Positions 49,314-56,598 of a stretch of 64,000 bases of DNA are shown piece by piece (positions within the stretch are counted from its first letter, which is position 1; every line of letters begins with the position of its first letter). The translations under genes were made by a program, and so were the position numbers. The stretch is taken from the NCBI GenBank assembly GCA_017303875.1, contig JAFLBP010000013.1, forward strand, positions 1 through 64,000, written 5' to 3'. The DNA is from Chitinophagales bacterium. Lineage in GTDB: Bacteria; Bacteroidota; Bacteroidia; Chitinophagales; Saprospiraceae. The notes beneath the pieces are model-generated. The model did not search any database and was not told the DNA's origin. It was given only the letters and a program-made list of their open reading frames with translations.

Positions 49314-51683
49314 ATGAACGCACCCGCCGACACGATGCAATTTCGTACCCTGCTCATGGCCGCCTGCCTGGCGCCGCTCAGCCTCTGCGCCCAAAGCAAT
49401 ACGCCGCACCCACCCCAGCCCTCCCTGAGAGGAAGGGAGATTCCGCATTCCGCATTCCCCATTCCGCATTCCCAAGACTCCCTCATTCCGCATTCCGCAT
49501 TCTCCATTCCGCATTCCCAAGACTCCCTGCCGCCTGTTGATACCCTCAAAGACGGGCAATTCAAGCAGGTGACCATTAGCGCCAAACGGGAGGAATTGCT
49601 GGGCATCGCACGCCTGCGCGGGGTGGAGGGCGTCACGATTTATGAAGGCAAAAAAAGTGAGGTGGTGCTGCTGCCCAATGTGACGGCCAATACGGCAACC
49701 AACAACAGTCGTCAGGTTTTTGCGCGGGTGGCTGGACTGAATATCTGGGAATCTGATGGCGCGGGTTTGCAACTCGGCGTGGGCGGTCGCGGTTTGAGTC
49801 CGAATCGAACCAGTAATTTCAATACCCGTCAGAACGGTTACGACATCAGCGCTGATGCCCTCGGTTATCCCGAAAGCTACTACACGCCGCCCACCGAATC
49901 GCTTACACGCATTGAGGTGGTGCGCGGCGCAGCTTCTTTGCAATACGGCACCCAGTTTGGGGGCATGCTCAATTTTATCATGGAACAGCCGCCACACGAC
50001 GGCGGGCCGATCAATTTCCGGAGTCGCCAGACCATCGGCTCCTGGGGATTTATCGGTTCTTTCAACAGCCTTCACGGCACGACTGAAAACGGCAAATTGG
50101 GTTATTATGCCTTTTATCAGCATAAAAGCGGCGATGGCTGGCGGCCCAATTCGGGTTTTGAGGCCAATACGGGCTACCTCGACCTGCATTATCGCCCGAC
50201 GGCAAAGACAGAAATCGGACTGGAGATTACCAAAATGCGCTATCTGGCCCAACAGCCGGGCGGCCTGACCGATGTGCAATTCGAGCAGGATGCGCGCCAG
50301 TCGTTTCGTGTGCGCAACTGGTTTGCCGTCGACTGGAACCTCGCCTGTCTGGCCATTGACCACAAACTGGGAGACAACACCAAGCTCAACAGCCGCTTTT
50401 TCGGGCTGAGTGCTTCGCGGCAGGCACTGGGCAACCTGGCGCCGGCCAATTATGTGGATTTTGGACAAAACCGCGACCTGATTGAAGGGCAATTCCGCAA
50501 TTATGGCAATGAAACCCGTGTGCTGCATCGCTATTTGCTGTTTGGCCAAGCGCATCACTTGGCTACCGGTTTTCGCCTTTATCGGGGCGTTACGGAAGCC
50601 CGGCAGGGCGAAGCCGACAAGGGCAGCGACGCGAATTTCAGTTTTTTAAATCCCGAAAATGTAGAGAAATCGGACTATCAGTTTCCGAACGACAACTACG
50701 CGGCATTTGCAGAAAATATCTTTCGTTTGTCGGAGAAATTTTCCCTCACGCCCGGTATTCGTTTTGAATACATCCGCACCCGGGCGGCGGGTTACTACAA
50801 ACAACGCGTGTTCGACCTCGCCGGCAACCTTGTGGCCGAAAACCGCCAGACGGAGAGTCTGGATCGGCGGCGCGCGTTCCTGCTCATGGGCCTGGGAGCA
50901 TCGTGGAAAACCGGCCCCGGGCGCGAGTGGTATGCCAATGCATCGCAAAACTACCGCGCCATCAACTTCAGCGATTTGCGCATCGACAATCCGAATGGCC
51001 GGGTAGATCCGAACCTGAAAGATGAACGCGGTTATACCTTAGATCTGGGCTGGCGCGGCCGTTTTGGCGGTTGGCTGTACGCCGACGCTACGGCTTTTTA
51101 CATAGCTTATAAGGATCGGATTGGGCAATTGCTGCGCGCCGATCAGCCGCCACTGTACAATGATTATCGCCTGCGCACCAATATTTCCGATGCGCGCAAT
51201 ATCGGGCTGGAAACCTTCGCCGAAGCCAACCTCTGGCATTTTGTACGGCCGGGCGACAGCCTGCGGCACCTCACCATTTTTGCCAATATTGCCTATGTGG
51301 ACGCCCGCTACATCAATACCGATGATTCGAGCATTCGCAATCGGCGGGTGGAACTGGCGCCACCCTTGACGGTGCGTTTGGGGGCAAATTTCCGGTATCG
51401 CCGCCTGAAAACCGGTATCAATTGGGCCTATACGGCCGAACATTTCACCGATGCCACCAATGCACGGCGCACGGCTTCGGCGGTCAATGGTATTATTCCG
51501 GCTTACACGGTAGCAGATTTGAGCGCTGCCTGGAGCTGGCGTATGTTTACGCTGGAAGCCAGTTGCAACAACCTCTTTGATGCGCGTTATTTCACGCGCC
51601 GCGCCGACGCCTATCCCGGCCCCGGCATTATTCCGGCCGAGGGCCGCAGCTTCTTCCTCACCCTCGGCGTGATTATCAGTTAA
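49314..51683 (+). CDS. TonB-dependent outer-membrane receptor
   Basis: A 789-aa protein with a signal peptide (MQFRTLLMAACLAPLSLCAQ, second Met at 49335). After a repeat-rich linker (~40-75) comes the plug domain (~82-210: QVTISAKREELLGIARL, SRQVFARVAGLNIWESDGAG, IEVVRGAASLQYGTQFGGML) and a ~570-residue beta barrel ending RSFFLTLGVIIS. The barrel contains DAYPGPGIIPAEGRSFF near the end, as in FecA-like receptors for ferric complexes. With imelysin, DUF4856 and HTTM proteins upstream, iron(III) or heme import is the likely role. An unusual 45-bp tandem repeat encodes the linker. Confidence 0.92.
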   Translation: MNAPADTMQFRTLLMAACLAPLSLCAQSNTPHPPQPSLRGREIPHSAFPIPHSQDSLIPHSAFSIPHSQDSLPPVDTLKDGQFKQVTISAKREELLGIARLRGVEGVTIYEGKKSEVVLLPNVTANTATNNSRQVFARVAGLNIWESDGAGLQLGVGGRGLSPNRTSNFNTRQNGYDISADALGYPESYYTPPTESLTRIEVVRGAASLQYGTQFGGMLNFIMEQPPHDGGPINFRSRQTIGSWGFIGSFNSLHGTTENGKLGYYAFYQHKSGDGWRPNSGFEANTGYLDLHYRPTAKTEIGLEITKMRYLAQQPGGLTDVQFEQDARQSFRVRNWFAVDWNLACLAIDHKLGDNTKLNSRFFGLSASRQALGNLAPANYVDFGQNRDLIEGQFRNYGNETRVLHRYLLFGQAHHLATGFRLYRGVTEARQGEADKGSDANFSFLNPENVEKSDYQFPNDNYAAFAENIFRLSEKFSLTPGIRFEYIRTRAAGYYKQRVFDLAGNLVAENRQTESLDRRRAFLLMGLGASWKTGPGREWYANASQNYRAINFSDLRIDNPNGRVDPNLKDERGYTLDLGWRGRFGGWLYADATAFYIAYKDRIGQLLRADQPPLYNDYRLRTNISDARNIGLETFAEANLWHFVRPGDSLRHLTIFANIAYVDARYINTDDSSIRNRRVELAPPLTVRLGANFRYRRLKTGINWAYTAEHFTDATNARRTASAVNGIIPAYTVADLSAAWSWRMFTLEASCNNLFDARYFTRRADAYPGPGIIPAEGRSFFLTLGVIIS
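49440..49529 (+). repeat. Two 45-bp tandem units inside the TonB receptor gene
   Basis: Units 49440-49484 and 49485-49529 are built from ATTCCGCATTCC words and differ by one or two bases. Each encodes 15 residues (IPHSAFPIPHSQDSL and IPHSAFSIPHSQDSL). The frame is kept. The composition resembles the intergenic word arrays seen elsewhere in the window rather than the surrounding gene. Confidence 0.85.
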
Positions 51684-51921
51684 CAGTTATCAGTTAACAG
51701 TTATCAGTCAGCAGTTATCAGTCAACAGTCAGCAGTTATCAGTCAGCAGTCAGCAGTCAGCAGTTATCAGGTATCAGTTTATAGTTATCAGGCAACAAAA
51801 ACGCAAATAACCGATAACTGCCGACTGATAACTGATACCTGCTGACTGTTAACTGATACCTGCTGACTGTTGACTGTTGACTGATAACTGTTGACTGATA
51901 ACTGTTAACTGATAACTGACT
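51683..51921. repeat. Large inverted array of 'cagttatcagt' words
   Basis: About 110 bp of CAGTTATCAGTCA-type words (51683-51795) are mirrored by about 110 bp of their complement (51809-51921). Units vary in order and length. The array separates the converging TonB receptor and GNAT genes and reaches into the last codons of the latter. No spacers of CRISPR type. Confidence 0.75.
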
Positions 51922-52357
51922 TAACGTTCCACCAGTTTTTTTCGATGATGGCTTCGTTGCGTTCGTAGAAACGGATGGCGGGTTCGTTCCAGTCGAGTAC
52001 CTGCCACTTGACGAGCCGGCAGCCACGGCGGCGGCCTTCTTCCAGGAAAGTGTCGTAGAGTTTTTGTCCGATGCCCAAGCCGCGACAGGCTTCCGTGACG
52101 ACAAAATCATCCAGGTACAACATTTTGCCTTTCCAGGAAGAATAGGCCATGAAATACAGGATCATGCCCACCACCCGGCCATCCAACTCGGCAACCTGAC
52201 ATTCAAAACGGCCATCGCGGAAATCGGCCAGGTATTCCTCAGGGCTGGTAAGTACCGCCTCGGGTTCTTTTTCATAAACCGCCAACTCATACACCAATGC
52301 ATGAATGGCCGGAATATCTGCCTCGGTAGCAGGGCGGATCATTATATTTTCAGACAT
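51905..52357 (-). CDS. GNAT N-acetyltransferase (diamine-acetyltransferase-like)
   Basis: About 150 aa; start 52357 (MSENIMIRPATEADIPAIHA) or 52342 (MIRPA). The GNAT core is complete: the MLYLDDFVVTEACRGLGIGQ motif A with R-G-L-G-I-G for acetyl-CoA, then KWQVLDWNEPAIRFYER (motif B). The combination LVYELAVYEKEPE near the start and W-N-x-x-A-I-x-F-Y-E is that of spermidine/spermine or thialysine acetyltransferases. The substrate is therefore probably a small amine. The last few codons (VKSVIS, stop) are encoded by the repeat array. Confidence 0.9.
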   Translation of the reverse strand: MSENIMIRPATEADIPAIHALVYELAVYEKEPEAVLTSPEEYLADFRDGRFECQVAELDGRVVGMILYFMAYSSWKGKMLYLDDFVVTEACRGLGIGQKLYDTFLEEGRRRGCRLVKWQVLDWNEPAIRFYERNEAIIEKNWWNVKSVIS

Positions 52358-52392
52358 AAGCAGATTTTCAATACCGTGAAAAAATGAAGGTG

Positions 52393-52400
52393 CAAAGGTA
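52393..52400 (-). promoter_or_regulatory. -7 box for the GNAT gene
   Basis: The minus strand reads TACCTTTG, an exact match to TAnnTTTG, 35 nt before the ATG at 52357; a TTG lies 21 nt further upstream. Confidence 0.5.
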
Positions 52401-52417
52401 GATAAGTCCACAAATCT

Positions 52418-52511
52418 ACCTCAATAATCGTCAATCATGTAATCGTCAATCATGTAATCAAATCTACGATTAAAGATTGTTGAAGTTTTGGGAATACATG
52501 ATTGTTGAGGT
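52418..52511. repeat. Tandem 15-bp repeat within an imperfect inverted repeat
   Basis: AATCGTCAATCATGT occurs twice in tandem (52426-52455). ACCTCAA...CAATCATGTA around it is mirrored by TACATGATTGTTGAGGT at 52495-52511. It lies in the divergent gap between the GNAT and GH3-like genes. Confidence 0.55.
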
Positions 52512-52614
52512 GAAAACCGCATTTTGCAAGCAGCGGAATGACAACAATTTTTAAGCGCGGGCTGCTTTTTTGCTATTTTTTGTATTTTCGCCCTTACAGG
52601 AGGCATTTCAAGCC

Positions 52615-54138
52615 ATGATGGGCATAATTAATGAAGTAATGAAGGCTTACCTGGCCCAACGGCTCAAGCGCATTGAACAATATATGCGCCGACCCGAAGA
52701 AAGTCAGGAACGCTGGTTGCGGAAGCTGCTCGATGCTGCACGCGATACGGAATTCGGACGCCGACACGGCTTCCGCAATATCCGCAATGCCGAACAATAC
52801 GCCCGACAAGTACCGGTACAAGACTACGACGACATCCGCGAGGCCATTCAGCGCATGATGCACGGGCAATCGGATGTACTGTGGCCGGGCGAAGTCAACT
52901 GGTACAGCAAAAGTAGCGGCACTACCAGCGATCGCAGTAAATTTATCCCCGTACCCTATGGAAATCTGTTTCGCAGTCATATTGCCGGAAGCTGGGACTC
53001 GGTCGCCCTACTCTACCACAACAAGCCGGATATGGAAATTTTCCGGCGCAAAAACCTGGTATTGGTCGGCTCCTACAACAGCCTGCCGGCCTACTCCAAT
53101 ACCCGGTTCGGCGATGTAAGTGCCATCCTGACCCAACACATGCCCTACATCGGCCGATTGTTTTACACGCCCGATTTCGAAACCAACCTGCTGCCTAATT
53201 TCGATGAAAAAATCGCGCGGGTAGCGCGTATTACGGCCCAACGCGACGATATTGTCATGTTTGCCGGTGTGCCAACCTGGCTCATTGTGCTTTTCCGGAT
53301 GATCCTGGAAGAAACAGGCAAACAAAATATGCTGGAAGTGTGGCCTAATTTGCAGGCTTACATGCACGGAGGGGTTGGCTTTGGCCCTTACCGGCAAATA
53401 TTCCGGGACTTTATCCCTTCCGACACCTTCGCGTATCAGGAAATTTACAACGCCTCCGAAGGCTACTTCGGCGCGCAGTGCGACCTGCTGCAAAACGACA
53501 TGCTTCTGCTGGCCGACAACGGCGTGTTCTACGAGTTTATTCCGGTGGAAGAATGGAACAAGGATTTTCCGCGAACCGTCACTATGGCCGATGTAGAAGT
53601 CGGAAAAAATTACGCCATTGTGATCTCCTCCAATAACGGCCTGTGGCGCTACCAGCCGGGAGACACCATTATGTTTACCCGAAAATATCCGCACTGCTTC
53701 CAGATTACCGGCCGAACCAAACATTATATCAATGCCTTTGGGGAAGAAGTAATGGTGGGCGACACCGACAAGGCCCTTGCCGAGGTCTGTATGGCCACCA
53801 ACAGCGTGGTAGCCGAATACACAGCTGCACCGGTTTATTTCGGTGGCGACCATGCCCGAGGCGGCCATGAATGGTTGGTGGAATTTGATAAAGCGCCCAG
53901 CGACATGGAGACCTTCAACCAGCTCCTCGATGAAGCGCTGCAACGCATCAACTCCGATTATGAAGCCAAGCGCTACAAAGAAATGGCTTTGAAACGCCTG
54001 CAAATCAGACCCGTTCCGCGCGGCACTTTCCATCGCTGGATGCGCGCACGCGGGAAATTCGGCAGCCAGAATAAAGTGCCGCGCTTAGCCAATCACCGGC
54101 AGTTTATTGAGGAAATTATGCAGTTTGCCGAAGAGTGA
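52615..54138 (+). CDS. GH3 auxin-responsive-promoter-family protein (acyl-adenylate-forming)
   Basis: About 507 aa. The adenylate-forming motif SSGTTSDRSKFIPV lies near residues 100-114; further blocks are YNASEGYFGAQ, LLADNGVFYEFIPVEEW, WRYQPGDTIMF and ITGRTKHYINAFGEEVMVGD, all typical of GH3 enzymes. Plant members join amino acids to hormone acids; bacterial members have no agreed substrate. Start 52615 or 52618 (MMGI). AGGAGG at 52598-52603 is one of the few Shine-Dalgarno-like sequences in the window, though spaced 11-14 nt from the start. A PlsC-like gene follows. Confidence 0.88.
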   Translation: MMGIINEVMKAYLAQRLKRIEQYMRRPEESQERWLRKLLDAARDTEFGRRHGFRNIRNAEQYARQVPVQDYDDIREAIQRMMHGQSDVLWPGEVNWYSKSSGTTSDRSKFIPVPYGNLFRSHIAGSWDSVALLYHNKPDMEIFRRKNLVLVGSYNSLPAYSNTRFGDVSAILTQHMPYIGRLFYTPDFETNLLPNFDEKIARVARITAQRDDIVMFAGVPTWLIVLFRMILEETGKQNMLEVWPNLQAYMHGGVGFGPYRQIFRDFIPSDTFAYQEIYNASEGYFGAQCDLLQNDMLLLADNGVFYEFIPVEEWNKDFPRTVTMADVEVGKNYAIVISSNNGLWRYQPGDTIMFTRKYPHCFQITGRTKHYINAFGEEVMVGDTDKALAEVCMATNSVVAEYTAAPVYFGGDHARGGHEWLVEFDKAPSDMETFNQLLDEALQRINSDYEAKRYKEMALKRLQIRPVPRGTFHRWMRARGKFGSQNKVPRLANHRQFIEEIMQFAEE

Positions 54139-54154
54139 AGTTCGTTTTTTAGTG

Positions 54155-54329
54155 TTTTGGTGTTTTGGTGTTTTAGAATTAAAGGCATCAGAACATCCAA
54201 TATCAAAAATACTTAAACCCAACTCTAAACCCAAAAACACTAAAAAACTAAAACACTAAAACACCAAAACACCCAAACCCAGCCCTAAACCCTAAAATAC
54301 CCAAACACAAAAACACTAAAACACATAAA
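54155..54329. repeat. Inverted word array 'gtgttttggt / aaacaccaaaac'
   Basis: AGTGTTTTGGTGTTTTGG words at 54155-54178 are complementary to ACTAAAACACCAAAACAC at about 54248-54272, and AAACACTAAAACAC words continue to 54329. It occupies the 194-bp gap between the GH3-like and acyltransferase genes. The same kind of words also occur at 35846-35880 and 121-185. Confidence 0.6.
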
Positions 54330-54332
54330 AAA

Positions 54333-54884
54333 ATGTGGAGCGCTCTTAGCCGATGGCTACTGAAATTATGGGGCTGGAAAATAACCGGTCAGTACCCCTA
54401 CGAGATTGACAAGGTGGTCATCATCGTGGCGCCGCATACGTCCAACTGGGATTTTCCGGTCGGGGTTTTGGTTAATTCCGGTGGCGAACTACACGCCAAT
54501 TATGTGGGCAAGCACACCTTGTTTCGTCCGCCCTTCGGCGCCTTGTTCCGCTACCTCGGCGGCATTCCGGTAGATCGCACGAAGCAGGGCGGCAATTTTG
54601 TGGCAGCAACTGCGGCGGCCTTTGAGCGGGAGCGACGCATGCATTTGGTTATTGCCCCCGAGGGTACACGCAAAAAAGTGGAGCGCTTTAAAAGCGGCTT
54701 TTACCATATTGCCCGTACCGCCAATGTGCCCATTTGCCTGTGCACCTTCAATTGGCAAACCCGTTGTGTAAATTTTGATCCGCAGCTGTTTTATCCCGGC
54801 AACGATGAAAAAGCCGATATGGAATGGCTCTGGAATTACTATAAAGACATTCCCGGCAAAAATCCGGAACTTGGCCCCCAATAA
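54333..54884 (+). CDS. PlsC-like 1-acylglycerol-3-phosphate acyltransferase family protein
   Basis: A 183-aa protein. Catalytic H-x4-D is H35-TSNW-D40 (VAPHTSNWDF); the phosphate-binding motif is E110-G-T-R113 (VIAPEGTRKK), with GGIPVDRTKQ between. The size is on the short side for lysophosphatidate acyltransferases and closer to the single-domain PlsC-like group. It should transfer an acyl chain to a lysolipid at the inner membrane. No signal peptide. Confidence 0.88.
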   Translation: MWSALSRWLLKLWGWKITGQYPYEIDKVVIIVAPHTSNWDFPVGVLVNSGGELHANYVGKHTLFRPPFGALFRYLGGIPVDRTKQGGNFVAATAAAFERERRMHLVIAPEGTRKKVERFKSGFYHIARTANVPICLCTFNWQTRCVNFDPQLFYPGNDEKADMEWLWNYYKDIPGKNPELGPQ

Positions 54885-54907
54885 GCATTCAGCACACAAA
54901 ACTACTT

Positions 54908-55837
54908 ATGGAAGTACGCGCATTTGCGCCGGCAAGCATCGGCAATGTCGGCATTGGCTTTGATATTCTCGGGCTTTGTATTGAGCGGCCCGGCGACGAG
55001 GTAAGCGCCCGCTTTGCGGCACAGGCAGGCGTTCAGGTATCCGGAATTTCCGGACAGAACAGTGAAAACCTGCCCCGCGACCCTCAAAAAAATACCGCAG
55101 CCGTAGCCGTACAAGCCCTGCTTGAACACCTTGGCCGCACCGATGTGGGTATCGACCTGCATATTTATAAAAAAATGCCTTCCGGCAGCGGCTTGGGCAG
55201 CAGCGCCGCCAGCGCCGTTGCCGCTGTAGTTGCCGCCAATGAACTCTTGCAGGCCGGACTAAGTAAAAAAGACCTGCTCCCCTTCGCCTGTGCAGGCGAA
55301 CAAATTGCCTCCGGCGGCTTCCATGCCGACAATACGGCGCCCAGCCTGCTCGGCGGTATCGTATTGATACGCGATAATGCCACGCTCGATGTGCACCGTG
55401 TACATGTGCCGCGTGGTTTGCAAATTTGTGTGGTGCATCCGAAAATAGAAGTACTGACCAAAACCGCCCGCGCCATCCTCAAACCGGAGGTGCCCATGCC
55501 CCAATACGTGCGCCAAAGCGCCAACCTGGCAGCCTTCATCATCGGCTTGTACAACAGCGACTACCCGCTGATCGGCCGCAGCCTCGACGATGGAATTATC
55601 GAGCCGCAACGCGCCGGCCTGATTCCGGGCTTCCATGCCGTCAAGCAGGCCGCCCTGAAAAATGGCGCCCTCGGATGCAGTATTTCCGGCGCCGGCCCCT
55701 CGGTTTTCGCCCTGTTCAACGACGAAACCATTGCCGCCGATGCCGGTGCTGCCATGCAGCAGGCTTTTGCCGACGAAGGTATCGACAGCGAAATTATTCT
55801 TTCCGGTGTAAATTTAGATGGCGCAGTATTGGTGTAA
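54908..55837 (+). CDS. thrB: Homoserine kinase
   Basis: A 309-aa GHMP-family kinase. FAPASIGNVGIGFDILGLCI is the homoserine-kinase N-terminus; the ATP motif is KMPSGSGLGSSAASAVAAVV; the C-terminal GHMP motif is GALGCSISGAGPSVFALFND. Phosphorylates homoserine in threonine synthesis. In Bacteroidota thrB is usually between thrA and thrC; here it stands without them, 23 bp after the acyltransferase gene. Confidence 0.95.
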   Translation: MEVRAFAPASIGNVGIGFDILGLCIERPGDEVSARFAAQAGVQVSGISGQNSENLPRDPQKNTAAVAVQALLEHLGRTDVGIDLHIYKKMPSGSGLGSSAASAVAAVVAANELLQAGLSKKDLLPFACAGEQIASGGFHADNTAPSLLGGIVLIRDNATLDVHRVHVPRGLQICVVHPKIEVLTKTARAILKPEVPMPQYVRQSANLAAFIIGLYNSDYPLIGRSLDDGIIEPQRAGLIPGFHAVKQAALKNGALGCSISGAGPSVFALFNDETIAADAGAAMQQAFADEGIDSEIILSGVNLDGAVLV

Positions 55838-55866
55838 TAATCGGAAAATGCAGCGGCTTGCCCGCG

Positions 55867-56301
55867 TTAATAGCCGGTAATATACTGCTCCAGGCTCTGA
55901 ATCCTGTTTTCCTGTTCGCGCATAATGGCCGACACAATGTCGGTGATACTCAGGATGCCGAGTACTTTTTCATCTTCCACGACCGGGAGGTGACGGATAT
56001 GTTTTTCCGACATAATTTTCATACAATCCTGAATGCTCTGTTTTGGAGTAACCACGTAAAGCCCGGAGGTCATTACTTCCGCGATGGGTGTACTTTTGGC
56101 TTTGCGCCCCTGAACGATGCCTTTCCGGGCGTAATCGCGTTCGGAAAAAATTCCGACCAAGCGCTCGTCATCTAATACCATAACGACACCAATATTTTGG
56201 GCGGCCATAAGTTCCAGCGCCTCGATTACTGTCTGATCGGGGCGAACGGCGTAGATTTCATTGCGGCTTTTGCCGGCGAGGAGTTGGTGTACGCTTAGCA
56301 T
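55867..56301 (-). CDS. CBS-domain protein
   Basis: A 144-aa protein with two CBS motifs (~8-65: IYAVRPDQTVIEALELMAAQ, NIGVVMVLDDERLVGIFSER, DYARKG; ~75-130: VTPKQSIQDCMKIMSEKHIR, HLPVVEDEKVLGILSITDIV). They probably form one Bateman module that binds an adenine nucleotide. The S-E-R-D-Y-x-R form is common in stand-alone CBS proteins of unknown target. Convergent with thrB. Confidence 0.93.
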   Translation of the reverse strand: MLSVHQLLAGKSRNEIYAVRPDQTVIEALELMAAQNIGVVMVLDDERLVGIFSERDYARKGIVQGRKAKSTPIAEVMTSGLYVVTPKQSIQDCMKIMSEKHIRHLPVVEDEKVLGILSITDIVSAIMREQENRIQSLEQYITGY

Positions 56302-56598
56302 GTATCTAAATTTTAAGGTGAAAGTTTAAAGATGTCTGGGAATCCGGATATGGCAAAGGTGCGGCGGGGCGCTCTGTAAATATGTTTATTCCGGATAAAT
56401 CCTGCAAGGCTGTAAATTTATTATACTTTTTGGGTATTTTTCAAAATTTTAATTCTAAAAATTATTCAAATGCTGAATTGTGCTTCAATTTCGCACTTTG
56501 CTTTGCTTGAAATAGCTAATTTTTTGAAAAAAACGGGCAGGCCTTCGGAAACCGCTACTTTCGCCACTCAATTTTTAATCTTTTGAATACAAGCTTTT
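56302..56598. other. AT-rich divergent intergenic region
   Basis: 297 bp between the CBS gene (minus) and the reprolysin-like gene (plus). The middle (56400-56540) is strongly AT-rich. TACTTTCG at 56556-56563 is a one-mismatch -7 box for the plus-strand gene, and the minus strand reads CACCTTTG near 56354-56361 for the CBS gene. No gene or clear hairpin is visible. Confidence 0.4.

Noticed and set aside
49296..50558. 420-aa open frame on the minus strand
   Set aside because: Shadow of the TonB receptor gene, rich in unusual residues and containing the translated ATTCCGCATTCC repeat.
51683..51921. Possible CRISPR array
   Set aside because: Units are short, variable and adjacent without unique spacers, and the second half is the complement of the first; no cas gene is near.
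53008..54033. 341-aa open frame on the minus strand
   Set aside because: Shadow of the GH3-like gene, whose motifs are certain.
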